Shown here in pieces: positions 1-6,398 of a DNA stretch of 6,398 nucleotides. The stretch's first letter is position 1, and each line of letters starts with the position of its first letter. Location: assembly GCA_030632865.1 (NCBI GenBank), contig DAOVTY010000188.1, positions 1 to 6,398 of the forward strand, written 5' to 3'. The position numbers and the translations under genes were made by a program. The notes below the pieces were generated by a model, which did no database searches, was not told the DNA's origin, and saw only the letters and a program-made list of their open reading frames with translations. Source of the DNA: Bacteroidota bacterium (GTDB lineage: Bacteria > Bacteroidota > Bacteroidia > Bacteroidales > Prolixibacteraceae).

Positions 1-58
1 AGCTTTTGCATTTATGCTTGAAGAAGCCGATAAACTTGGAATAAAAAAGACTAACTAA
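1..58 (+). CDS. 3' end of an unidentified plus-strand gene (partial)
   Basis: The first bases hold an open frame (codons from base 2) reading AFAFMLEEADKLGIKKTN and ending in TAA at 56-58. It looks like a genuine C-terminus: a short amphipathic helix rich in Glu, Lys and Leu with a polar Lys-Thr-Asn tail, as in many soluble cytoplasmic enzymes. The other two plus frames close earlier. The gene runs convergently into the minus-strand EEP gene, and the two overlap by four bases (55-58), so only the stop codons are shared. Eighteen residues are too few to name a family, and I do not assign a function. The main doubt is that a stretch this short could be open by chance. Confidence 0.5.
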   Translation, partial: AFAFMLEEADKLGIKKTN

Positions 59-1086
59 TCTAAATTTTCTAACTGCAACAGCACCGGTAAGTGATCGCTA
101 AAACCTCCCATATAAGAGAAACCATAATAAGTTCTTTTCAATTTCAAACCTCTATATTTTTCATCTTTTTCGTACAAAAACGAATGGTTTATAATTTTTG
201 CATTTTCAGGTTTTGCAACTAATCCAAAATTGGAGTTAAGTAAAAAACCTGAAACTATTATTTGATCGAAGACAGACCACTGCGACTGATATTTTAAAGT
301 CCCTTTTCCATCTTCTCCCCAATCATACGACAAATTGTACAATGCACTATTTAATACTTTACCATTTACCTTTTTAGCCTTTAATATTTTATACAAACTT
401 TCGTCAGTCGGATTATCGTTAAAATCTCCCATAATAACAATTTTGGGTGAACGAAATTGTTCAAATAAAAGATCAACCTTTTTCCGCAAAAGTGATGCTG
501 CACTGTTACGTAACTGTTTAGTTTCTAAAAAACCTGAATAACGTGATGGCCAATGATTCACAAAAAAATGAATTGTATCGCCACCATTCAAGACTCCCGA
601 AACATAAAGAATTTCTCTTGTTCGTAAAATAGAGTCTTTTCTGTTTTTTAAGGGATAATGTTTGTAATTTATCGGAATAAATTTGTTTGAATTATAAAGA
701 AATGCAACATCTATTCCACGATGATCAGGTGACTCTTTATGTATTATTTTATATGATTTTGAATTTAAGGGAGTATCGGTAATTAGCCTCTCCAATACAT
801 TTCTGTTTTCAATTTCGCATAAGGCTATCACGGTTGGAATATTGTATCCCGAAGCACTTAAAATAACCTTCGAAATATCAAGTAACTTTTTGTTAAGTCT
901 TTTATGTGTCCAGAATCTACCACTAGAAGGAACATATTCATCGTCCTCCGTTTGCGGATTATCTTTTGTGTCAAATAAATTTTCTACGTTATAAAAAAGA
1001 ATGGAAGTATGGTCGGTATTTTCTTGTGAAAAAGATGGGATACTGAATAAAAATAAGAGAACAATTATAATTGCCCTAATCGTCAT
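55..1086 (-). CDS. Secreted endonuclease/exonuclease/phosphatase (EEP) family protein
   Basis: This is a DNase I-like metal-dependent phosphoesterase of 343 residues, predicted to act outside the cytoplasm; its substrate (nucleic acid or another phosphodiester or phosphomonoester) cannot be told from sequence. All catalytic motifs of the fold are visible: Asn33 in FYNVENLFD, the metal-binding Glu91 in ALCEIEN, Asp126 in GIDVAFLYN, His178 in NHWPSR, Asp221 and Asn223 in GDFND, Asp294 in VFDQI, and Asp331-His332 in SDHLP. I start at the ATG at 1084-1086 rather than the one at 1147-1149. The later start puts a signal peptide at the N-terminus (Arg4, then a hydrophobic run, likely cut after SFS before Gln21) and shortens the overlap with the upstream lipoprotein gene to 11 bases. 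The longer form would bury the signal behind 21 charged residues. No Shine-Dalgarno sequence precedes the start, only an A/G-rich stretch. It is probably co-transcribed with, and translationally coupled to, the lipoprotein gene. Family assignment is firm; substrate is unknown. Confidence 0.93.
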   Translation of the reverse strand: MTIRAIIIVLLFLFSIPSFSQENTDHTSILFYNVENLFDTKDNPQTEDDEYVPSSGRFWTHKRLNKKLLDISKVILSASGYNIPTVIALCEIENRNVLERLITDTPLNSKSYKIIHKESPDHRGIDVAFLYNSNKFIPINYKHYPLKNRKDSILRTREILYVSGVLNGGDTIHFFVNHWPSRYSGFLETKQLRNSAASLLRKKVDLLFEQFRSPKIVIMGDFNDNPTDESLYKILKAKKVNGKVLNSALYNLSYDWGEDGKGTLKYQSQWSVFDQIIVSGFLLNSNFGLVAKPENAKIINHSFLYEKDEKYRGLKLKRTYYGFSYMGGFSDHLPVLLQLENLD

Positions 1087-2527
1087 CTTTCTTTTCAATT
1101 CGTTCAAATGCCCCCAAATCAGCACCTTTATCTTCGTTTCTGTCCTCATTCAGAATATCAAGTGGGAATTGGTCGGCATATTCAAACTTACCAATATCCG
1201 TTGCTGGAGATAATGTATCTAATTCGTAATTAAACTCTTCGTAAGGATCTATAAATAGAGGATCGTTTTCAATCCCTTTAAGCACATTTACAAAATGGTC
1301 ATTATTAGATGTATCAAAAGTATCGGGAACCTGAATTATACAATGATCGAACAGGTAGTTAAATGTATTTTCGTTATTATCGCCCAACTCTATCTCTTTC
1401 GAAATATTACCATAAATAATGCTATTTCCGAAAGTTGCTTTTTCCAAATCACCCTCATAAGTAGTTTTTGTACCATCTCCGTCTGTAATAACTAAAATAT
1501 TTGAGATTATAACCGACGATGTTGAACGAGGCAGGCTAGAATAATTACCCCAATAATTTACAATTGTAGAATGATAAAACTCGTATTCTCCCCCAATTAA
1601 CAGAGCAACTGTATAAAACCCACAATTAGCAATTAAATTATTGTAACCGTATATTTTCGATTTAAGAGCAAATAAACCAGCATACGCCATATTCTCTATT
1701 CGAGAATTGGTAAATTGTAGAGAAGCAAAACCATCGTCTTCAATATTACCAACCTGCAACCCAATATTTGCATTTTTGATGGTACAAAAATTAAATATAT
1801 TATCGTGGCTGCCTGAGTATAAAACAATACCATTCCATTGGTCTGGGATATTTTCATACGAATCTTCTAACCTGTCTGGTAAAAATGATATTTGATTTTG
1901 AAAAGTTCCATTTGCCTCTATTTGTCCTTTTACATACAACCCCGCCCCTTTATGAAAAAATATTTTTGTGCCTGGCTCAATTGTTAAAACCGATGAACTA
2001 TCAACAAAAGCATAATCGTAGATCAAATAAGGCTTTTCGGCTGTCCATGTAGTAGTTTCAAGCCTTTCGCCTTTTATTAGGTTGAAATCTTGTCCATAAG
2101 CTATTAACTTAATATCCTGAATATTAGAATTAGTTGTAAATTCAATTGAGTCTTGAACAACCATCGGAAGATTTTGTCCGTTAGGATCAATTGTTACTTC
2201 AACAAAAATAAAAATACTGTCTTTTGCCGGTACTTCAATTTCATATAATTCGTTTCCAACTTCACCATTAATATTTAATCTAAAACTAGAAAAATCGCCT
2301 CCTGCTAACCTAATTCTCGAAATAAGAACACTCTCATCGTAAGGATTTTGAACTGTAAGGTGCTGGGTTGTAGAACCAATTGTGGTAAATATTGTATCGA
2401 ATGCGATAGTGTCTGTTGAGAATAGTAACTGAGCATCAGAAGAGGTCATATACCCATCGTCTTCACATGAAAATAATGCGAAAAATAAAGCAACTACAAT
2501 CAATATTTGAAGTAGATATTTAACCAA
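1076..2527 (-). CDS. Right-handed beta-helix surface lipoprotein with N-terminal Ig-like region
   Basis: This is a predicted outer-membrane lipoprotein of 483 residues. Residues 1-20 form a type II signal peptide (Lys3, hydrophobic core, lipobox LFS before Cys21). Cys21 is followed by Glu-Asp-Asp, an acidic stretch like the Bacteroidota export signal that sends lipoproteins to the cell surface. Residues about 35-146 look like an Ig-like/ASH-type beta sandwich. Residues about 160-410 read as short beta strands with regular Asn, Gly and Ile positions, beginning with PGTKIFFHKGAGLYVKG, typical of a right-handed parallel beta-helix. The C-terminus has the cap often seen in such proteins (DPLF, LSPATDIG, GADLGAFE at about 422-475). 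Such helices bind or cleave polysaccharides or act as adhesins; no catalytic triad is evident, so I call no enzyme activity. The start is TTG at 2525-2527: an in-frame stop lies seven codons upstream (2546-2548), no ATG lies between, and TTG gives a complete signal peptide. Its stop lies inside the start of the downstream EEP gene. Confidence 0.85.
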   Translation of the reverse strand: MVKYLLQILIVVALFFALFSCEDDGYMTSSDAQLLFSTDTIAFDTIFTTIGSTTQHLTVQNPYDESVLISRIRLAGGDFSSFRLNINGEVGNELYEIEVPAKDSIFIFVEVTIDPNGQNLPMVVQDSIEFTTNSNIQDIKLIAYGQDFNLIKGERLETTTWTAEKPYLIYDYAFVDSSSVLTIEPGTKIFFHKGAGLYVKGQIEANGTFQNQISFLPDRLEDSYENIPDQWNGIVLYSGSHDNIFNFCTIKNANIGLQVGNIEDDGFASLQFTNSRIENMAYAGLFALKSKIYGYNNLIANCGFYTVALLIGGEYEFYHSTIVNYWGNYSSLPRSTSSVIISNILVITDGDGTKTTYEGDLEKATFGNSIIYGNISKEIELGDNNENTFNYLFDHCIIQVPDTFDTSNNDHFVNVLKGIENDPLFIDPYEEFNYELDTLSPATDIGKFEYADQFPLDILNEDRNEDKGADLGAFERIEKKDDD

Positions 2528-2764
2528 TTTGAGTAAGTTATTTTGTTATTAAACGAATACCTTATTATTTTATTATCACAAAGATAAAAAATCAATTCAC
2601 AAATTTTAACATTTCTTTACAAACATTAATTATTCACACCAAATTCATAAAAGATTATACAGTAAATTCGATTTTTAATATTAAACATTATATCACAAAC
2701 TTTAATAATAGCAAGGTTTAGTAGCGTAATAAAAACATTAAAAATAAGTTTAATCTGAGTTAAA
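2528..2764. other. AT-rich intergenic spacer without a gene
   Basis: These 237 bases between gmk and the lipoprotein gene are strongly AT-rich and closed by stops in the frames I followed. The only signal I can support is a minus-strand -7 promoter box at 2579-2586. There is no GC-rich hairpin with a U-tract, so transcription from gmk may simply continue, or end at something I cannot see. In many Bacteroidota nadD follows gmk directly; no trace of it is visible here. Confidence 0.7.
2579..2586 (-). promoter_or_regulatory. Bacteroidota -7 box TATCTTTG upstream of the lipoprotein gene
   Basis: The minus strand reads TATCTTTG, an exact match to the Bacteroidota primary-sigma -7 consensus TAnnTTTG. 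A start of transcription about six bases downstream would give a leader of roughly 45 bases before the TTG start codon. No TTTG -33 element sits at the usual 19-21 base distance; the nearest TTTG motifs on this strand (2600-2603 and 2620-2623) are 13 and 33 bases away. The -33 element is often poorly conserved in this phylum, so the call rests on the -7 match and its placement. It would make the lipoprotein and EEP genes a separate unit from gmk. Confidence 0.55.
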
Positions 2765-3328
2765 TCATTTCAAAAATTCAATCAATAATTTCTCAGCATC
2801 TTCAAAAGCATTTTCAATATTTTCATTTACAATAATCACATCAAAATGGTTGGCAAAACTTAATTCGTGCTCAGCCTTTTCAATACGTATTTGTATTTTA
2901 TCTTCCGTTTCAGTAGAACGATTTAGCAAACGTTTTTTCAGCTCATTTACAGATGGAGGCTGAACAAAAATAGCAAGCGCTTCATCGCCATAATATTTCT
3001 TAATGTTAAGTCCACCAACAACATCCACATCGAAAATTACATTTTGACCAAGATTTAGAATGCGTTCTACCTCGTTTTTTAATGTCCCATAACAAGTCCC
3101 TGAGTAAACCTCTTCCCATTCCAGAAACTCATCATTTTCTATTTTATCCTGAAATTCTTTTTTTGACAAGAAATAATAGTCTTTTCTATCCATTTCAGTA
3201 TGTCGTGCCACCCTACTGGTTGCCGAAATAGAAAATTTTAGATGGAAATTTTGCTTAAGCAAATATTTTACAATAGTTGTTTTACCTGCACCCGATGGGG
3301 CTGAAAATATAATTAATTTGCCTTTCAT
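2765..3328 (-). CDS. gmk: Guanylate kinase
   Basis: This is a cytoplasmic enzyme that phosphorylates GMP (and dGMP) with ATP to give GDP (dGDP), the essential step between the purine pathway and GTP/dGTP. Its length of 187 residues is normal for bacterial Gmk. The P-loop SAPSGAGKTT lies at residues 9-18 with Lys16. The GMP-binding segment SATSRVARHTE carries Arg39 and Arg42, followed by YYF (51-53), Glu70, and YGT (80-82). The FDVDVVGG motif (99-106) holds Asp100 and Asp102. The lid region with Arg133 and Arg137 and the later Arg148 supply ATP-contacting arginines. The ATG start places the P-loop at the usual distance from the N-terminus. It follows the yicC-family gene by 29 bases, a pairing conserved across many bacteria and consistent with one transcript. 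No Shine-Dalgarno sequence is visible, only an A/T-rich leader. No key residue is missing. Confidence 0.97.
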   Translation of the reverse strand: MKGKLIIFSAPSGAGKTTIVKYLLKQNFHLKFSISATSRVARHTEMDRKDYYFLSKKEFQDKIENDEFLEWEEVYSGTCYGTLKNEVERILNLGQNVIFDVDVVGGLNIKKYYGDEALAIFVQPPSVNELKKRLLNRSTETEDKIQIRIEKAEHELSFANHFDVIIVNENIENAFEDAEKLLIEFLK

Positions 3329-3357
3329 TACTATTATCTAAATACTCTGGACATCTC

Positions 3358-4233
3358 TTACAGTACATTCAACAACTGCTCTTTTACTCTTTCCAAATGG
3401 TCTTTCATTTGCACAACAATGCGTTGAATATTTGTTTCGTTAGCTTTAGAGCCTATTGTATTTATCTCTCTACCAAGCTCCTGCGATATAAACCCCAGTT
3501 TTTTGCCCGAAGAAACTGATTGATTTGCTGTTTCAATAAAGAATTCACAATGGTTTGTGAGCCTAACTTTTTCCTCGTTTATATCTAACTTCTCGAGATA
3601 AAAAATCAATTCTTGTTCAAAACGATTCTCATCAACTTTGCCATTAAATTTTAAATTCTCAAGATTTTCAATCAACCTTAATTTAACAGCTTCGATGCGT
3701 ATTTTTTCAAACGGCTCAATCTCTTTCAACAAATTATTTATACTGTTCACATTTCCGATAATATCCGTCTCCAAAGCTTTTCCTTCTTGCTCTCGGAAAC
3801 TATTTATATCAGAAATTGCTTTTTGAATATTTTCAAAAATAATATTCCATTCACTTTTATCAAGTGTTTCGTACTCAGTTTTCAAAATATCTGGCAAACG
3901 CATTGCAGCCTGCAGCGTTGATTGATCAACAGCAACATTTAAGTCGCCACTTATTTTACTCAAGTGCTCGAAATAACTTTTTAAAATTGGCTCATTAATT
4001 TTTGAATTTGACTCTTTGCCCAAATTTTCAACATAAATATTAAAATCAATTTTCCCACGCGATAATTTCTCCGAGAGTATTTTCCTAATAATTATATCTT
4101 TCTCTCGATAAAGTGCAGGAGTTCTTGTATTTATATCTACTTGCTTACTGTTTAAAGATTTTATTTCGATGGTAAATTTTTTATCATTAACCTCGAATTC
4201 GGCTTTTCCAAAGCCGGTCATTGATTTTATCAT
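3358..4233 (-). CDS. YicC/YloC-family endoribonuclease
   Basis: This is a 291-residue cytoplasmic protein of the YicC family, conserved across bacteria. Members are endoribonucleases; in E. coli YicC takes part in degrading a small regulatory RNA. The N-terminal domain (about 1-155) opens with the diagnostic MIKSMTGFGK, then EIKSLNSK (23-30) and FREQEGKAL (146-154). The C-terminal DUF1732 domain (about 205-291) shows DINEEKVRLTNH (217-228), GKKLGFISQELGREINTIGSKA (243-264; key residues Gln251, Glu252, Arg255, Glu256, Asn258) and ends in KEQLLNVL. The length is typical. The start is fixed by the family's conserved first residues. It sits between mnmA (64 bases upstream) and gmk (29 bases downstream) and is probably co-transcribed with gmk. 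The usual REQ near the C-terminus is KEQ here, a mild change. RNA target unknown. Confidence 0.95.
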   Translation of the reverse strand: MIKSMTGFGKAEFEVNDKKFTIEIKSLNSKQVDINTRTPALYREKDIIIRKILSEKLSRGKIDFNIYVENLGKESNSKINEPILKSYFEHLSKISGDLNVAVDQSTLQAAMRLPDILKTEYETLDKSEWNIIFENIQKAISDINSFREQEGKALETDIIGNVNSINNLLKEIEPFEKIRIEAVKLRLIENLENLKFNGKVDENRFEQELIFYLEKLDINEEKVRLTNHCEFFIETANQSVSSGKKLGFISQELGREINTIGSKANETNIQRIVVQMKDHLERVKEQLLNVL

Positions 4234-4297
4234 ATTAAGTAATTTTTCGCTAAATTAATATAAAGTTTGAAGTCCTAAGCCGGAATTTCGAAGAATT

Positions 4298-5476
4298 TCA
4301 ATCTATTACCCCCGACCCTATTAACTCATCTTCCAAATACCAAGCAGCAAACTGTCCCGAGGTGATTCCTCGTTGTTCATTTTCAAAAATAAACCAAGCA
4401 CCATCTTCAATTAAATGAATAGTACCTTTTTCTAACGGCTGACGATATCTTATTCTAATATCAAATTCCCTTTTTTCTCCCGGATTCATTTTTAAATCGG
4501 TTCTTATCCAGTGCATCTCTTCAGTCGGCACAAACAACCCTTTACGGTGCAATCCCGGATGATTTTGACCTTCACCAACATAAACAATATTTCTTTTAAC
4601 ATCTGTAGCAAGCACAAAAAGCGGCTCTTTGTGTCCTCCAATACTTAACCCTTTTCGTTGTCCAACCGTATAAAAATGTGCTCCTTGATGTTCTCCAATT
4701 ATGTCACCATTCCATGGTTTATATGGAAACGGAAAGCAGAGTTTTTTGTAGTTATCTTCGGTTATTTCAATCTGCTTCTTTTTTGCCATAAATTTTGCAG
4801 GCACTTCTATTATATTACCCACTTTTGGTTTAAGTTGTTGCTGCAAAAACGTGGGCAAATCTACTTTACCCACAAAGCAAATTCCTTGCGAATCTTTACG
4901 TTCGGCAGTTGGTAGATTTTGCTCTCTGGCAATTTCTCTAACTTCAGGTTTTAGCAATTCGCCTATCGGAAATAGCGCTTTAGAAAGCTGTTTTTGGTTA
5001 AGCTGACACAAGAAATAACTTTGGTCTTTATTAGGATCTTTCCCTGCTAAAAGCTTATGTATTTTTTTGCGATTCGTTTCAATTTCGCTTTTACGACAAT
5101 AATGACCAGTTGCAACAAAATCGGCATTAAATTTCATTGCCTCATCCATAAAAGTGTCGAACTTAATTTCGCGATTGCAAAGCACGTCCGGATTTGGTGT
5201 TCGCCCTGCTTGGTATTCAGCAAACATATAATCTACTACTCTTTTTTTATAGTCTTTACTCAAGTCAACGATATGAAAAGGAATGTCCAGTTTTTTTGCC
5301 ACCATTTTTGCAATCAGTGCATCCTCCTCCCAGGTGCACGCACTTGTAATATTACCGACACGCTCATGCCAGTTTACCATAAAAAGTGCAACTACATCGT
5401 GCCCCTGCTCTTTTAACAGGAAAGCCGCTACACTGGAATCTACTCCACCCGAAAGACCAACTACTATTCGACTCAT
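4298..5476 (-). CDS. mnmA: tRNA-specific 2-thiouridylase MnmA
   Basis: This enzyme makes 2-thiouridine at wobble position 34 of tRNA-Lys, -Glu and -Gln, adenylating the uridine with ATP and then transferring sulfur from an enzyme persulfide. The PP-loop SGGVDSS lies at residues 9-15. The catalytic pair is intact: Cys100 in TPNPDVLCN and Cys200 in DSQGICFVG. The tRNA- and ATP-contacting motifs ATGHY (122-126) and DQSYFL (151-156) are present, as are HQGAHFYTVGQRKGL (253-267) and the C-terminal beta-barrel ending at GQFAAWY. At 392 residues it is about 25 longer than E. coli MnmA; the extra length is an insertion at about 222-250, as in other Bacteroidota homologues. The ATG start places the PP-loop at the usual distance. 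It is preceded by a -7 promoter box only about 18 bases upstream, so its leader should be very short, and it probably heads the mnmA-yicC-gmk unit. The sulfur donor is not encoded here. Confidence 0.97.
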   Translation of the reverse strand: MSRIVVGLSGGVDSSVAAFLLKEQGHDVVALFMVNWHERVGNITSACTWEEDALIAKMVAKKLDIPFHIVDLSKDYKKRVVDYMFAEYQAGRTPNPDVLCNREIKFDTFMDEAMKFNADFVATGHYCRKSEIETNRKKIHKLLAGKDPNKDQSYFLCQLNQKQLSKALFPIGELLKPEVREIAREQNLPTAERKDSQGICFVGKVDLPTFLQQQLKPKVGNIIEVPAKFMAKKKQIEITEDNYKKLCFPFPYKPWNGDIIGEHQGAHFYTVGQRKGLSIGGHKEPLFVLATDVKRNIVYVGEGQNHPGLHRKGLFVPTEEMHWIRTDLKMNPGEKREFDIRIRYRQPLEKGTIHLIEDGAWFIFENEQRGITSGQFAAWYLEDELIGSGVID

Positions 5477-5493
5477 TTATATTATTTGAGGTG

Positions 5494-5501
5494 CAAAGGT
5501 A
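5494..5501 (-). promoter_or_regulatory. Bacteroidota -7 box TACCTTTG upstream of mnmA
   Basis: The minus strand reads TACCTTTG, an exact TAnnTTTG match, in the 58-base gap between the upstream envelope gene and mnmA. Transcription would start about 12 bases before the mnmA ATG. A TTTG lies upstream at 5528-5531, but the 26-base spacer is longer than the usual 19-21, so the -33 element is uncertain. A second, weaker match (TATCTTTC) sits at 5506-5513. Confidence 0.5.
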
Positions 5502-5534
5502 AAAAGAAAGATATTAACTCAGAAATTCAAAGTT

Positions 5535-6398
5535 TTAATTTGTATTACCAAAAGGTATAGTAAAACCAAGCCATGGAAATGCAAAAAAACCAACACCCTC
5601 AATAATTGGAAAAATTAATCCATAATCTAATGCAGCTTTTTTAATTATCCAGCGACCACCCAACGAAAGAAAAATCGCACTTTCACCATCAATATTTATG
5701 TAATAGTTTTCAGTAATAAAATAACCGCGGCTGGTTACCCTGAACATTCCGTTAACATTTATTAGTGGCGAAGTAGTCCAGCCACCGCCGGCAAAACCAT
5801 AACCCAAACCAAAAGATAAATTATTATCAGGGGTTCCAAAAGTTGAAAGTCCGTATAAAATTCCAAATCCTGTTTCTTCCTGGCCTAAAACCGTTCCAAC
5901 AATTGCACCTCCTCCAATATTTACTTTATTTTCTACAATAGGTACCGAAAACTTAGCTGTAGCAAAAACTGGGGTTGGAGCTCCGCCAAATAAAAACAGT
6001 GGGACTACTCCTCCTCCAACCGAAAAATTATCTGATAATCCATACGAAAACTGATTCCAAAGCACCCAAATATTTTGATAATAACCCTCACCTTTTTTTA
6101 AACCATAACCGTTAGGAGACCAAAAATATCGAGTTGACTGCGGATTGCCGAACCAATACTCACCTTCTTTTATTTGCTGAAACTCAACCTCCTTCCTGCT
6201 TTTTATATCACTTTTTGAAATGGTTAATTCTCCAAGTTTTCGTGTTTTTAATACTATTGACTTTGAATCTTCTTTAATGATTTCACCCAAAAATTCATTT
6301 CCATCAGTGGTTTCAATTGAAACCAAATTGTCTATTACTATTTCATCTTTAGAAATTGAAATAATACCAAAATCTACAGTTTTAATTCTAATTGAATC
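5535..6398 (-). CDS. Envelope protein with duplicated small-barrel repeat and outer-membrane barrel-like region (5' end outside window)
   Basis: The frame stays open to the window edge, so this is the last 287 residues of a longer protein; there is no ATG near the TTG codon at 6324-6326, which is internal. Two related segments lie 45 residues apart in visible numbering: 2-20 (SIRIKT, then G and ISISK) and 47-65 (SIVLKT, then G and LTISK). The second is preceded by DGNEFLGEIIKED, a pattern of short strands like an LSm- or SH3-like small barrel. Then comes a motif recurrent in Bacteroidota proteins, WFGNPQSTRYFWSP (82-95) and LKKGEGYYQN (100-109). Residues 110-287 are alternating hydrophobic strands rich in Gly, Phe and Tyr, ending in an aromatic strand (FPWLGFTIPF), consistent with an outer-membrane beta-barrel. 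The signal peptide would lie beyond the window. I recognise a conserved family of unknown function but no gene name. The barrel reading is inference from composition. It ends 58 bases before mnmA. Confidence 0.75.
   Translation of the reverse strand, partial: DSIRIKTVDFGIISISKDEIVIDNLVSIETTDGNEFLGEIIKEDSKSIVLKTRKLGELTISKSDIKSRKEVEFQQIKEGEYWFGNPQSTRYFWSPNGYGLKKGEGYYQNIWVLWNQFSYGLSDNFSVGGGVVPLFLFGGAPTPVFATAKFSVPIVENKVNIGGGAIVGTVLGQEETGFGILYGLSTFGTPDNNLSFGLGYGFAGGGWTTSPLINVNGMFRVTSRGYFITENYYINIDGESAIFLSLGGRWIIKKAALDYGLIFPIIEGVGFFAFPWLGFTIPFGNTN

Noticed and set aside
2740..2764. Possible terminator after gmk: inverted repeat TTTAA/TTAAA with a 6-base loop followed by a T-rich stretch on the minus strand
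   Set aside because: The stem is only five A-T pairs and would be too weak to act as an intrinsic terminator; such repeats are expected by chance in a spacer this AT-rich.
4283..4299. Direct repeat GAATTTC spaced by three bases in the mnmA-yicC gap, reaching into the mnmA stop
   Set aside because: Seven-base repeats of this composition are common by chance, and the position across a stop codon does not suggest an operator.
4658..4915. 85-codon plus-strand open frame opposite mnmA
   Set aside because: It is antisense to conserved MnmA coding sequence, has unusual aromatic-rich composition and no start signal; a shadow frame.
5057..5416. 119-codon plus-strand open frame opposite mnmA
   Set aside because: It lies wholly within the well-supported mnmA gene on the other strand, and its translation is rich in Cys, His, Phe and Ile without a recognisable motif; a shadow frame.
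6324..6326. TTG as the start of the rightmost envelope gene
   Set aside because: The frame continues open to the window edge, and the residues before the TTG contain the first copy of the internal repeat, so the true start lies outside the window.
1..6398. Mobile element, CRISPR array, tRNA or phage-defence system
   Set aside because: I saw no transposase or integrase motifs, terminal inverted repeats, spaced repeats, tRNA cloverleaf or defence-type domains; base composition and gene content look like ordinary chromosome.

Overview
The window looks like core chromosome from an AT-rich Bacteroidota genome, most likely a Bacteroidales/Marinilabiliales-type lineage. This rests on three things: Bacteroidota-style promoter boxes (TAnnTTTG) with no Shine-Dalgarno sequences, a Bacteroidota-type MnmA with its characteristic mid-protein insertion, and families typical of that phylum (a beta-helix lipoprotein with an acidic stretch after its Cys, a secreted EEP nuclease with FYNVENLFD, and a GEGYYQN-type outer-membrane protein). 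The exact taxon is an inference.

Almost everything is on the minus strand, so transcription runs from high to low coordinates. Region 1 (6398 to 5535) is the 3' part of a gene cut by the window edge. It has two copies of a small-barrel-like repeat followed by a glycine- and aromatic-rich segment that looks like an outer-membrane beta-barrel. Region 2 (5476 to 2765) is a housekeeping cluster: mnmA (tRNA 2-thiouridylation), a YicC-family endoribonuclease gene, and gmk (guanylate kinase). The genes are 64 and 29 bases apart, with a good -7 promoter box just before mnmA. Region 3 (2528 to 2764) is a very AT-rich spacer with no gene; it carries a perfect -7 box for the next unit. Region 4 (2527 to 55) is a two-gene unit of exported proteins: a lipoprotein with an N-terminal Ig-like region and a right-handed beta-helix, starting at TTG, and a secreted endonuclease/exonuclease/phosphatase (EEP) family protein. 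Their reading frames overlap by 11 bases. At the left edge the last 18 codons of a plus-strand gene converge on the EEP gene, and the two stop codons overlap.

Functionally, the middle genes act in RNA and nucleotide metabolism: tRNA thiolation, RNA turnover and GMP to GDP. The left pair and the right-hand gene act at the cell envelope. There is no sign of a mobile element, CRISPR array, tRNA, rRNA or recent transfer. I do not see a clearly new biological system. The items most worth a second look are the coupled lipoprotein/secreted-EEP pair, the duplicated small-barrel module in front of an outer-membrane barrel, and the absence of nadD after gmk.
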